Shown: piece after piece, positions 43,652 through 52,480 of the stretch | How the letters are laid out: each line of letters starts with the position of its first letter | Position numbering within the stretch: the first letter of the stretch is position 1 | DNA from: Halopelagius fulvigenes | GTDB taxonomy: Archaea > Halobacteriota > Halobacteria > Halobacteriales > Haloferacaceae | Direction of reading: 5' to 3' | NCBI RefSeq assembly: GCF_042662625.1 | Contig: NZ_JBHSXH010000005.1 | Span: 1 to 64,000, forward strand | Length of the DNA: 64,000 bases | Program-made: the position numbers and the translations under genes | Notes under the pieces: model-generated | What the model saw: only the letters and a program-made list of their open reading frames with translations | What the model was told of the DNA's origin: nothing | The model's database searches: none

Positions 43652-44320
43652 TCACTCGAACGCTTCCGCCACTCGGCTCCACGTCCCGGACGGAGTAATG
43701 AGGGTGACGTGGTCTCCGGCCTTGATTCGTGTATCACCGTTCGGGACGGTCGAACGAGACTCAAGACGCTCTTGATGAACGGAGATAACTGTCACGTCGT
43801 CACCTAAGATTCGAGACGATACAGCTTCCGAAATAGTCCGATTCGCAATTGAAGAATTCTCGCTGACTCGGATCTCGAGAATCTCCGTGTTTCCTCGGAA
43901 GATCCGCCGATCGACGATAGAGGGATGCACGACGGACGAATAGAACTGCTCCGCGACCAGCCGATAGGGGTTTCCGACCGTCTCTATCCCGAACTGCTCG
44001 AAGAGGCGGCCGTGTTCGGCGTTGTTTATGATGGAAGCGGTCGTATCGATGCCGAGTTGCTGTCCGAACAAACAGGTCGTGATGTTGACCGCGTCGTTAC
44101 TCGTACTCGCAACGAGGGCGTCCGCTCCTTCTCCTCCGGCCTCCTCGAGAGTCTGTAACGACGCCGGGTCGTCGTTGATGACGGTACAGTCGTACTCTGC
44201 ACGGACGGTCTCGGCTCGTTCGGGGTCTTCTTCGATGACGACGAGGTCGATACCGTCTTCGACTGCAAGTTCGACGAGGCGTCGTCCGACATCGTCGGCC
44301 CCAACGATGATTACGGTCAT
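43652..44320 (-). CDS. trkA: TrkA-type RCK regulator
   Basis: This 222-residue protein has an N-terminal Rossmann RCK-N domain (MTVIIVGADDVGRRLVELAV, then VVIEEDPER at 27-35; the third Gly of GxGxxG is Asp-Val-Gly). A C-terminal RCK-C domain follows (EILEIRVSENSSIANRTISE, then AGDHVTLITP). TrkA subunits bind NAD(H) or ATP and gate Trk potassium uptake. It diverges from the trkH gene at 44482, so the two share an approximately 160-base promoter region and very likely form one uptake system. Confidence 0.88.
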   Translation of the reverse strand: MTVIIVGADDVGRRLVELAVEDGIDLVVIEEDPERAETVRAEYDCTVINDDPASLQTLEEAGGEGADALVASTSNDAVNITTCLFGQQLGIDTTASIINNAEHGRLFEQFGIETVGNPYRLVAEQFYSSVVHPSIVDRRIFRGNTEILEIRVSENSSIANRTISEAVSSRILGDDVTVISVHQERLESRSTVPNGDTRIKAGDHVTLITPSGTWSRVAEAFE

Positions 44321-44481
44321 AATGTTAGGTATTCGTACACGATGGTAGTGGCTCGGGAATCTTGGACCTTCGGCTACGTGACGGCCGAGCGGCCGTTACG
44401 GTTCTCTAACCAAATCAGTCTGGAGTACGGTGCAGGATCTCTCTGTGGTGACTGCCACAATCTCGCGAGATGGGGGGTCAA

Positions 44482-46035
44482 ATGAGCGCGTCGACGTTCG
44501 ACTTGGACATCTACGTAGATTGGCGCTCCAGTTTCAGTTTCCTCGGAACGATCCTGAAGGTGTTAGCTCTCGGGCCCCTATTCCCGGCTCTCGTCGCTCT
44601 CTATTATGGAGAGGATCTCCTCCCGTTTCTGGTGGCTGCGGCCGCGATGGCCGTCACTGGTGTGGGGCTCGAACGGCTTCGTACTGACCGTGACCTTGGA
44701 AACCGTGAAGCGCTTCTCATGGTGAGCGTGACGTGGTTAGTGGTCCCCCTCTTCGGGACGATACCCTATCTCGTCGCGGGGCAGGGAACCGTCGCACACC
44801 CGGTAAATGCCCTGTTTGAGAGTATGAGCGGGTTCACGACCACAGGTGCGACCGTCCTCGGAGAGATATCCGTCGAACAGCACTCCCGTTCGATCATGAT
44901 GTGGCGACAGCTCACCCAGTGGATCGGCGGGATGGGTATCCTCGTGCTCATGGTGGCGATTCTCTCCGAACTGTCCGTCGGCGGAGCGCAGATCATCAGC
45001 GAGGAGGCACCGGGATTTTCGCTCGAGAAGCTGACACCGCGTATTCAAGAGACCGCCCGTACCCTCTGGAAGATCTATCTCGGGTTTACCATCGCAGCGG
45101 CACTCGTCTACTACGGCCTCCACCTCGCCGGCCTCGCTCCAAATATGGACCTCTACAACGCCATCGCGCATGCCTTGACGACCTTACCGACCGGTGGCTT
45201 CTCACCCAAAGCTCGGAGCGTGGAAGCCTTCACACCGATTGTTCAGTGGGCCGTGATGCCGTTCATGATCGTCGCGGGGACCAACTTTGCGTTGTTCTGG
45301 TACGTTCTCCAGGGTGAGCCGAAGCGACTCACGGATAATCCGGAGTTCCGATCGTATCTCCTCGCCATCGGGGTCGTCGGACTGCTCATCTCGGTCCTCC
45401 TCGGTAGTGGAGTCGGACTGGCAACCGTTCCGTCGAATATCGGCCCCCTCGTCGGAGACGTCGAGAACTCCCTGCGTCAAGGGCTCTTTCAGACCATCGC
45501 CATCGTCACGACTACCGGGTACGCCAGTATGGACTTCAACACGTGGTCACAGCCGACGCAGCTCGTCCTCCTGTTCGCCATGTTCCTCGGTGGGTCCGCG
45601 GGGTCGGCCGCCGGGTCGATAAAGATCGTCCGCTGGTACATCGTCTACCGCGCGATGGGTCGGCAACTGTTCACGACCGTCCACCCAACCGCGGTTCGCC
45701 CCCTCCGAATGTCTGACAGCGTGATAGACGAGGAGACGGTCAGGGACATATTCATCTTCGTCCTCCTCTTCGTCTCGCTCTTCGTATTCTCGACGATAGT
45801 GATCTACCTGGACGCGGTCCGAACCGGCCTCGGAATCTCCGCGCTGGAAGCGATGAGCGTCGCGATAGCGACGTTGGGGAATATCGGTCCGGGGTTCGGT
45901 ATCGTCGGACCGATGAACAGTTTCCTCCCCTTCTCTAACCTCGCTAAACTCTACATGGTGTTCCTGATGTGGATCGGTCGGCTCGAGATAATATCCGTCC
46001 TCGTCGTCTTCACCCCGGCCTACTGGCGACGGTAA
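44482..46035 (+). CDS. trkH: TrkH potassium uptake membrane protein
   Basis: From ATG 44482 (GGGGGGT just upstream) there are 517 residues. There are about eleven helices with the four Trk pore repeats: ESMSGFTTTGATVLG, HALTTLPTGGFSPKA, QTIAIVTTTGYASMDF and ATLGNIGPGFGIVGP. Filter glycines are present in each. The C-terminal SNLAKLYMVFLMWIGRLEII motif is complete. It moves K+ inward, driven by membrane potential, with TrkA as gate. A second set follows at 47284-50114, with about half the residues shared. Confidence 0.92.
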   Translation: MSASTFDLDIYVDWRSSFSFLGTILKVLALGPLFPALVALYYGEDLLPFLVAAAAMAVTGVGLERLRTDRDLGNREALLMVSVTWLVVPLFGTIPYLVAGQGTVAHPVNALFESMSGFTTTGATVLGEISVEQHSRSIMMWRQLTQWIGGMGILVLMVAILSELSVGGAQIISEEAPGFSLEKLTPRIQETARTLWKIYLGFTIAAALVYYGLHLAGLAPNMDLYNAIAHALTTLPTGGFSPKARSVEAFTPIVQWAVMPFMIVAGTNFALFWYVLQGEPKRLTDNPEFRSYLLAIGVVGLLISVLLGSGVGLATVPSNIGPLVGDVENSLRQGLFQTIAIVTTTGYASMDFNTWSQPTQLVLLFAMFLGGSAGSAAGSIKIVRWYIVYRAMGRQLFTTVHPTAVRPLRMSDSVIDEETVRDIFIFVLLFVSLFVFSTIVIYLDAVRTGLGISALEAMSVAIATLGNIGPGFGIVGPMNSFLPFSNLAKLYMVFLMWIGRLEIISVLVVFTPAYWRR

Positions 46036-46141
46036 CTTCCATCTCGGATTTAACAACAGAATGAAATCGATAGTAGATGACTCAGTAGAGTTACGTCCCT
46101 ACTGACGCTGATCTTTAACTCGTCGCCGACTATTTTCGAAC

Positions 46142-46372
46142 ATGGAGGACTCGCTAACAGAGATTACGAACTGCTCGGTATTCTCCTATTCTAACGAGGT
46201 CCTGGTTGAGGTTCACGGATACACAGAAGATGGAGAGTTTACCGCTATCACCTACCAATTCAGTCCGACAGAAACTGATGAGATGCAACTCCAACCACGA
46301 GGCCAAATCGACAGCGCCCACGAAGACGAGATTCAGAACATCTTGGCTGAGAAGGGCTATACAGTCGTATGA
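46142..46372 (+). CDS. Small protein coupled to 46369
   Basis: This 76-residue acidic protein (ITNCSVFSYSNEVLVEVHGY, then DGEFTAITYQFSPTETDEM) starts at ATG 46142 after an AACTCG-rich spacer. Its stop overlaps the next start (ATGA 46369). I do not recognise it. The downstream product has a paralogue at 54338 coupled to a different upstream gene, so this gene may be a specificity partner. Confidence 0.6.
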   Translation: MEDSLTEITNCSVFSYSNEVLVEVHGYTEDGEFTAITYQFSPTETDEMQLQPRGQIDSAHEDEIQNILAEKGYTVV

Positions 46373-46650
46373 GATACAAAGAGATACTCCTGACCATCGA
46401 TAAAGGGGAGGAGCGGAAGCGTATCACTAAGCGGGTGTCGGGTATTCGAACGAAAACGACTGGTAAGAGAATCGAGTATCGGACGAATACCGGGTATCTG
46501 CTTGCTGTTCTCACGGATACACAACTTCCGTCTGGCGAGACCGGATCCAAACTTCGCTATCGGGTGACTCTCATTGGTCCCTCACACGCCCATGCTCGTG
46601 CCCAAGCGCACCGAATCCGACAGGCTGTTGCAGACTTCAAAGCTAACTGA
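46369..46650 (+). CDS. Small conserved protein, paralogue of 54338
   Basis: The protein has 93 residues: MRYKEILLTIDKGEERKRIT, then KRVSGIRTKTTGKRIEYRTN, TGYLLAVLTDTQLPSGETGS and RYRVTLIGPSHAHARAQAHR. Alternating strands and a final basic helix suggest an RNA- or DNA-binding fold. The paralogue at 54338-54616 aligns end to end (RVSG, RIEYR, SGYRLAVL, LPNGDAGT, YRTTILSP). Both are second genes of ATGA-coupled pairs. Confidence 0.65.
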   Translation: MRYKEILLTIDKGEERKRITKRVSGIRTKTTGKRIEYRTNTGYLLAVLTDTQLPSGETGSKLRYRVTLIGPSHAHARAQAHRIRQAVADFKAN

Positions 46651-46775
46651 GCATCCTCCGTGTATCGCCTGTTTCAGGCGACGTTATGGACATAATCCAT
46701 ACTACTAACAGTATTCGGCAGAGATGGACAACTAGATCGGTCGGAACAGCCACGTTGAACGTCGACTTTCCAATA

Positions 46776-47177
46776 ATGGAACCTCCTCGGTCGAAAACGG
46801 CTAAGATAGCAACTGTACTCCAGAGGTGTCTCGAAGTCTCTACTCGCGTTGGACTACGTAGCCTCCTCGTCGTTAGCGGGTGGTTCGCTATCTACGCCGT
46901 CGTCGGTTTTCTTGGATCGACCGTCGGATGGATCGATCCGTCGTATCCGTTATTCTCGCTGGAGCGAGACCCCTTCTTCGTCATCGGAATTACCCTGGTC
47001 GCCCTCAGCACTGGCGTGGTTACTTCTTCGCTCCTTTTACATCACTTCCTCGTCGGCTTCGAAGACGACGAGTCACAGTTCTCCGTACTCTTGGGGTTTG
47101 TCAGCCTCGGCTTTAGCGCTGCAGTACTCCGAGTCACCCTCCCCATCGCAGTCGAGATTCTTCTCCGCGTTTTCTGA
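46776..47177 (+). CDS. Three-helix membrane protein
   Basis: ATG 46776 (133 residues; frame is open from 46686) begins MEPPRSKTAKIATVLQRCLE. Helices lie at about 28-50 (SLLVVSGWFAIYAVVGFLGS), 68-92 (FVIGITLVALSTGVVTSSLL) and 105-128. It sits between the two trk sets and may be connected with them by location only. Not recognised. Confidence 0.55.
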   Translation: MEPPRSKTAKIATVLQRCLEVSTRVGLRSLLVVSGWFAIYAVVGFLGSTVGWIDPSYPLFSLERDPFFVIGITLVALSTGVVTSSLLLHHFLVGFEDDESQFSVLLGFVSLGFSAAVLRVTLPIAVEILLRVF

Positions 47178-47283
47178 GGTACCTTTAATTCCGAAGCCAT
47201 ATTACGCCACTCTGAACGGCGCGAACGGATTTTAGTAGGCTTCGCTCGTAGTCGCACCTAATGAACACGTTGGGGGCGAACCG

Positions 47284-48621
47284 ATGCGAGTGATCGTCGT
47301 CGGTGCCGGGGAAGTCGGGTCGAACATCGCCGCAAGTCTCACAGATAGCCACGAAGTCGTCGTCATCGATGTCGACTCCGAGAAAGTAGACGACCTCACG
47401 TACTCTCTCGACATCCTCGCGGTTCACGGAAACGGTGCCTCGCTCTCGACGTTACAGGAGGCTGGAATCGACCGTACGGATATGCTCATCGCCAGTACAG
47501 ACGACGACGAGACGAACCTCGTCACCTGTTCGACGGCGAAGACAGTAAGCGACGCCTTCACCATCGCCCGGGTCAGAAACGCGAATTTCCTCGAGACGTG
47601 GAATCAGTCAGAGGGGGCGTTCGGCGTCGACTTCATGGTCTCGACGAATCTTCTGACTGCGGAGGATATCGCTCGGGTTATCGGTCTTCCAGCGGCGGTC
47701 AACGTCGATCCCTTCGCCGGCGGACTCGTGCAGATGGCAGAGTTCGAAATCGCAGCGGAGAGCGATATTGTAGGACAGACCGTCGAAGAGACGGATAAAT
47801 TTGAGGAGCTAACTTTCGCCGCATTAGTCCGAAACGGAGAGGTGATATTCCCCCGCGGGCAGACGGTCATCGAAGCGGACAACAGAGTAATCGTCATCGG
47901 CCGACCGGAGAGCGTTCAGGCGTTCTCGAGGAGCGTTGCACCGGCTAAAGCTCGTGAGGAGGTACGGGATATCGTCATCATCGGCGGTAGCGACATCGGT
48001 TATCACACCGCCAAACTGCTCGAACAACGAGGATTTAGTCCGAGACTCATCGAACAGGACCCTGAACGCGCTCGCGAACTAGCCGAAGAGCTCCCGGATA
48101 CGGTCGTAATGCAGAACGACGCGACGGACGCTGACTTCCTGATCGGAGAACACATCGACCAAGCGGACGCCGTCGTCGCCGCGACGGATAGCGACGAGAA
48201 AAATCTCCTCATTTCGTTACTCGCAAAGAACGTCGGTGCCCGACGGACCGTGGCAGTCGTCGAAATTGGCGAGTACTCCGGCCTGTTCGAGACCGTCGGA
48301 GTAGACGTCGCTATCAATCCGAGAGAGGCGACTGCGGAGGAGATTGTCCGCTTCACGCAGGAGGGACAGATCGAAAATCTCTCGCTCATCGAAGGACGGC
48401 AGGCGGAAGTTCTTGAGTTCGAGGTCAACGAGGAGAGCATCCTCGCAGGTCGGTCGATCAGGGAGAGCATCACCGAGTTACCCGCGGAAGTCGTGATCGG
48501 CGCGATAACCCGCGAACGTGACTTCGTCGTCCCCCGCGGCGACACCGTCATCGAACCTGGCGATCACGTCGTCCTCTTCGTCGCTACGGACGTACTCTCC
48601 GACGTTATGGCCGTTATATGA
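47284..48621 (+). CDS. trkA: TrkA, double-RCK form
   Basis: This 445-residue protein has two RCK modules. The first Rossmann domain has VIVVGAGEVGSNIAASL (3-19); the second has IVIIGGSDIGYHTAKLL (near 224-240). Each is followed by an RCK-C domain (VQMAEFEIAAESDIVGQTV; AEVLEFEVNEESILAGRSI). The full GxGxxG is present in the first. It overlaps trkH by four bases (ATGA 48618). Two-domain TrkA is the usual partner of bacterial-type TrkH. It probably sets K+ uptake according to NADH/NAD+ or ATP/ADP. Confidence 0.92.
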   Translation: MRVIVVGAGEVGSNIAASLTDSHEVVVIDVDSEKVDDLTYSLDILAVHGNGASLSTLQEAGIDRTDMLIASTDDDETNLVTCSTAKTVSDAFTIARVRNANFLETWNQSEGAFGVDFMVSTNLLTAEDIARVIGLPAAVNVDPFAGGLVQMAEFEIAAESDIVGQTVEETDKFEELTFAALVRNGEVIFPRGQTVIEADNRVIVIGRPESVQAFSRSVAPAKAREEVRDIVIIGGSDIGYHTAKLLEQRGFSPRLIEQDPERARELAEELPDTVVMQNDATDADFLIGEHIDQADAVVAATDSDEKNLLISLLAKNVGARRTVAVVEIGEYSGLFETVGVDVAINPREATAEEIVRFTQEGQIENLSLIEGRQAEVLEFEVNEESILAGRSIRESITELPAEVVIGAITRERDFVVPRGDTVIEPGDHVVLFVATDVLSDVMAVI

Positions 48622-50114
48622 GGCTCCGCGTCGATTGGCGGGTGAGTCTCCGGCTGATCGGAACCATTCTCAAGTGGTTGTGGATACCGATGCTCCTTCC
48701 GCTCGCAATCGCGCTCTACGACGGGACGGCGACGGTGCCGTTTCTCGTACCGATGATCGGGACGGCGGTCGTCGGACTGGGACTCGAACAGTTGACGGAG
48801 GAAAGCGACCTGCAGGCCCGAGAGGCGTTCCTGATGGTCTCGCTCACGTGGCTGAGTATCGCCCTCGTCGGCGCAGTACCGTTCGTCTTGGCCGGAGAGG
48901 GTGTCCTCGCCCGTCCCATCAACGCACTCTTCGAGAGCATGAGCGGTATCACGACGACGGGTGCGACCATCATCGTAAACTTCGAACTGCACTCGCGGGC
49001 GATTCACATGTGGCGGTCGGTCATCCAATGGCTCGGCGGACTCGGGATTCTCGTGCTCGCGACGGCCGTCCTCTCGCAACTCTCCGTGGGTGGGGCGCAG
49101 CTCATGGAGACCGAAACCCAGACGCGAGACGTCAACAAGCTCACTCCTCGAATCTCGGAGACCGCCGCCCTCCTGTGGAAGATATACATCGGACTGACCG
49201 CGCTCCAAGTAGCTGTCCTCTACGGCTTACACCTCATCGGTCTCGCACCCGAGATGACGCTATACGACGCCGTGGCTCACGCCTTCACAACCGTTTCGAC
49301 GAGCGGTTTCTCGCCGCGTCCTGCAAGCGTCGCCGCTTTCTCGCCCGCCGTGCAGTGGGCGATTATCCCCTTTATGGCGACCGGCGCGACGAGCTTCATC
49401 CTACTCTACTTTGCCCTCCAGGGAAACTTCGACAGGCTCCGTGACAGCGAGGAATTCCGCTTCTACGTCGGCATCCTCGGGTTATTCACCGTCGGCATTG
49501 CGAGCGTGTTACTCGTCGATTCGGCCCCGTACGATAGCCTCGAAGCCGTCGTCCGCCACTCGCTGTTTCAGGTCGTCTCCATCGTCACGACCACCGGCTA
49601 CGCGAGTACCGACTTCAACTTCTGGTCGTCGGGGGCCAAGCACCTGCTCTTCGTCTGTATGTTTATCGGCGGTATGGCCGGGAGTACGACGTGTTCTATC
49701 AAGACGCTGCGCTGGTTGGTCGTGTTGAAGGCGTTCCGCCGCGACCTGTTCGTCGCCACCACCCCGAGCGCAATTCGGCCGGTTCGCCTGAGCGGAACCG
49801 TCGTTGACGAGGAGACGGTTCGAGACATCTACGCGTATACACTCGTAAGTCTCGTGTTCTTCATGCTCGCGACCATCTTCATCGTCGTAGACGCTTCACG
49901 GATCGAACGGACCGTCTCCGAGTTCGAGGCGATGAGTGCGGCGGCGGCCACTTTCTTCAACGTCGGCCCCGCGTTCGGGATCGCGGGACCCCTCGAAAGT
50001 TACGAACCGTTCCCTCGGACGACGAAGCTCCTCATGATATTCCTCATGTGGATCGGTCGAATCGAGATAATCCCCGTCTTGGTGCTGTTGACGCCGTCGT
50101 ACTGGCGGTCGTAG
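48618..50114 (+). CDS. trkH: TrkH potassium uptake protein, second copy
   Basis: This 498-residue protein starts at ATG 48618. It has the same four pore motifs as the first copy: ESMSGITTTGATIIV, HAFTTVSTSGFSPRP, QVVSIVTTTGYASTDF and FNVGPAFGIAGP. The C-terminal FLMWIGRIEIIPVLVLL is complete. The upstream trkA is coupled, so this is a self-contained Trk operon. Two paralogous sets within 6 kb may provide different K+ affinities or salt ranges. Confidence 0.92.
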   Translation: MRLRVDWRVSLRLIGTILKWLWIPMLLPLAIALYDGTATVPFLVPMIGTAVVGLGLEQLTEESDLQAREAFLMVSLTWLSIALVGAVPFVLAGEGVLARPINALFESMSGITTTGATIIVNFELHSRAIHMWRSVIQWLGGLGILVLATAVLSQLSVGGAQLMETETQTRDVNKLTPRISETAALLWKIYIGLTALQVAVLYGLHLIGLAPEMTLYDAVAHAFTTVSTSGFSPRPASVAAFSPAVQWAIIPFMATGATSFILLYFALQGNFDRLRDSEEFRFYVGILGLFTVGIASVLLVDSAPYDSLEAVVRHSLFQVVSIVTTTGYASTDFNFWSSGAKHLLFVCMFIGGMAGSTTCSIKTLRWLVVLKAFRRDLFVATTPSAIRPVRLSGTVVDEETVRDIYAYTLVSLVFFMLATIFIVVDASRIERTVSEFEAMSAAAATFFNVGPAFGIAGPLESYEPFPRTTKLLMIFLMWIGRIEIIPVLVLLTPSYWRS

Positions 50115-50525
50115 GCATTCTTTAGTGGCACCTCAGAATAGCGGATGCGGTTTAGACGGCTCTATCGAAACCCTCGATTGGCGATCGCTTGGGTAGCCTG
50201 TACTGAATAGAGCGGTCACGTCAGTCACAAAATTTCCCTTACTCTATCGCTGCGTACAGCGTTCTAAGGTAAAGAAAAAGTGTCAAAAATTTCACACTGA
50301 GATAGTTCTTCGCGAGAGAAACGAACATCTCCAAATATCTCTAAAATTCATCAATGTCTTGTCCTATATGTCAATGGATCCGGTGAATTCTGTAGACGTC
50401 CGTTATCCCAAATTTCTACAGTCATCGGATCCACTCTTGACGCTGGAAATGTGCATACAGTAGTGTCGGCAAGCCGTGTGGTAAATAGGGTTGGTTAATA
50501 TTCTGAATAGCATACTGAACTAGCA
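50115..50525. other. Intergenic, control region of zinc-ribbon gene
   Basis: Nothing coding is supported. TTGGTTAATATT (50492-50503) lies 22 to 33 bases before the ATG at 50526, matching the position of GGTTAACCAA before the paralogue at 38245. Confidence 0.4.
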
Positions 50526-50690
50526 ATGGCTGAGAAGCACGAATCAGGAGGTGAACCATCTACATTCGCGAAATGCATAGAATGTGGGAACATATATCCT
50601 GTACAAGAAGCAGATGGCGGGGGGTTTCGACCGGTGGGAACAGACGGGGAATGTGTCTGTGGGAACGACGAATTCGAGCCTACTCCCTGA
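50526..50690 (+). CDS. Zinc-ribbon protein, copy 2
   Basis: This 54-residue protein reads EPSTFAKCIECGNIYPVQEA, then FRPVGTDGECVCGNDEFEPT. It has CxxC and CxC zinc ligands and is paralogous to 38057-38245. It is easy to miss because of length. The conserved core and a shared upstream motif support expression. The role is unknown; similar short ribbons in haloarchaea act as transcription or RNA adaptors. Confidence 0.7.
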   Translation: MAEKHESGGEPSTFAKCIECGNIYPVQEADGGGFRPVGTDGECVCGNDEFEPTP

Positions 50691-50881
50691 GCACCCTCCG
50701 ACTGCATCCATGCTATCCTGATGTAAGAGGATGACACTGTAAGAACCGACTATACGTATATAGGAACTCAAGAACACCTCTAGACGGATATCTGGGTACT
50801 CAGATGTCAGTCTACACGCTAAGCTAAGCGCACCAAACTGCATTGGCTACGGCACTAAATCCACTACACTCGAAGAATCCG

Positions 50882-51031
50882 ATGATGTATGCCCTGTCTT
50901 GCATCAACTGTAATTTTGGCAAAATGGTGAATTCATCAAATGAGGCAATAGAGATTGCACAGGACCATCGAGAGAAACACGGTAAACGCCATTTCGTTGA
51001 GTTCAGAAAAGTATCCGAGATGGACTGCTGA
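50882..51031 (+). CDS. Small Cys-His protein
   Basis: ATG 50882 (49 residues; 50843 possible) gives MMYALSCINCNFGKMVNSSN, then IEIAQDHREKHGKRHFVEFR. A CxxC pair with His residues in a DHREKHGKRHF segment suggests a small zinc finger. Similar short proteins with a D-H-x-x-x-x-G-x-x-H-x-V pattern are common in haloarchaea. It is 190 bases after the zinc-ribbon gene on the same strand. Confidence 0.55.
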   Translation: MMYALSCINCNFGKMVNSSNEAIEIAQDHREKHGKRHFVEFRKVSEMDC

Positions 51032-51149
51032 CATTTCATCTCCACTGACCCGTCTACGCGGATTACGGATATCCGAATACCATCACCCCCTCTATCCATA
51101 TTCCGGGCTAGAGACCAATTAGTAGGCTTACTGGATACAGAGAACGGAT

Positions 51150-51869
51150 TTATCGGTCTGTCTCTTTCCAGTCGTCTGGGTCCCCTTCACGGAATTCACC
51201 CTTGGCATGGCGCTCGCGGGGCCAGAAGGTGACGCCCAGCAGTGCGATATAGAACACACCCACAACGGTAACTACAGCAATCCCGGGGATACGAGCGATT
51301 CCAGCGGTTGTCAGCCAGTCTTGGCGCGGTGCAAACGCTGTAATCCTGAAGACCCACGCGACCAATAGGACACTGAGCAGAGCAAGGTACACACGCCGGA
51401 GCCGGTTTGCGAGTGCTTCAAATAACGAGACTTTCAGCGTCGGCCTGCGATAGTCCCTGCTCAGTTCCGCTCGCCAGTCGCGACGTTCAGTGCCTTGAGA
51501 CGGGTCGAGGGCGTTTGCGAACAGGTTCTCTTGGATGACTCGAGCACGAGAGCGAAAGACGTCGTAGTCCCGGTACCGTCGTGCTTCGATGCCTAGAAAG
51601 ATGGTGACGACAACGATCCCGATCAGCAAGATATAGTGTGGGTTATCGGTACTCGAAAACGCCCACGTCAAGATTGCTGCCATCAGCGTTACCGCCCATG
51701 TCGTCGTTTGGTCGAGACGCTGCCGCCACGTCCCCACTCGGTCTATCTCTCCGCGATAGGCGTGGGCCATCACCGAACCGAGTCCCGTACTATCGTCGAC
51801 CATTTCGCGACCGATCTCCCGTTGGTCTGGTGCTGTTGGGTCGAATTCGTCGCTACCCGAATCGGTCAT
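51150..51869 (-). CDS. DUF2270 membrane protein
   Basis: The protein has 239 residues. An acidic N-terminus leads to MAHAYRGEIDRVGTWRQRLD, the DUF2270 signature. Two helices follow (about 53-70 TTWAVTLMAAILTWAFSS, and 77-92), then EARRYRDYDVFRSRARVIQE and ENLFANALDP. Two more helices lie near 150-170 and 190-212. DUF2270 proteins are widespread in haloarchaea and some bacteria; their role is unknown. The close association here with K+ transport genes is worth noting. Confidence 0.88.
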   Translation of the reverse strand: MTDSGSDEFDPTAPDQREIGREMVDDSTGLGSVMAHAYRGEIDRVGTWRQRLDQTTTWAVTLMAAILTWAFSSTDNPHYILLIGIVVVTIFLGIEARRYRDYDVFRSRARVIQENLFANALDPSQGTERRDWRAELSRDYRRPTLKVSLFEALANRLRRVYLALLSVLLVAWVFRITAFAPRQDWLTTAGIARIPGIAVVTVVGVFYIALLGVTFWPRERHAKGEFREGDPDDWKETDR

Positions 51870-52058
51870 AGAAGAGAGACATCTTCTCGTTCCATAAGCA
51901 GTTATGGTGACAGTGTGAAATTATTATCATGCACTCGAGACCATCGAATAATATGCACACCCTACTTCGAAGTTAGCTTAGTGCTGATGTGACGGAATAA
52001 ACGAACCCTCTCGTGAATGAGACGCCCTGTAGTCTGTAGAGTTAACGAAAAGTAGATA

Positions 52059-52394
52059 CTATTCGAGTCGTGTTCCGCACGTCGGACAGAGGCGAACGGA
52101 CGAAAAAACGGGGTGACTCAGTTTAATCCGGAACTCGGACCCGCAGTTCGAGCACTCGTAGGCCGGAGGCTCTCGGACCCAGACTACCCCGCCGGAGTTC
52201 GGCTTTTTCTTCCGAACGTCGCCGCTCCCAGCGAGTTTGTTCAGCACCGACCGGACGAGACGCCTCGGTGCGCCGAGACGTCGCGATAACTCGCCCGTCG
52301 TGTACGGTTCAAGTAGGTCCATCTCCTCGTAAACGTCCTCGCGTGACGGGCCTTCTTCGTCGGACGGATTGGCGGGTGAATCGGGATTAGTCAT
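52059..52394 (-). CDS. HTH plus zinc-ribbon regulator
   Basis: The protein has 111 residues. The winged helix at about 20-70 reads YEEMDLLEPYTTGELSRRLG, then APRRLVRSVLNKLAGSGDVR. The C-terminal zinc ribbon reads YECSNCGSEFRIKLSHPVF, then RLCPTCGTRLE, with four Cys as CxxC pairs. This combination occurs in archaeal transcription factors. It lies downstream of the antiporter genes on the same strand and could regulate them. Confidence 0.78.
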   Translation of the reverse strand: MTNPDSPANPSDEEGPSREDVYEEMDLLEPYTTGELSRRLGAPRRLVRSVLNKLAGSGDVRKKKPNSGGVVWVREPPAYECSNCGSEFRIKLSHPVFSSVRLCPTCGTRLE

Positions 52395-52480
52395 GTGGTA
52401 CCGGTGAGACAGTAATGTTCGAAGGTGGGTACGGAGTATTCGAAGGATAGGGCGGTGATTATCTTCAATGTGTTCGGCGG

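Noticed and set aside
48518..49444. 308-codon frame inside trkA/trkH
   Set aside because: Out-of-frame shadow of trkH with Arg/Ser-rich nonsense.
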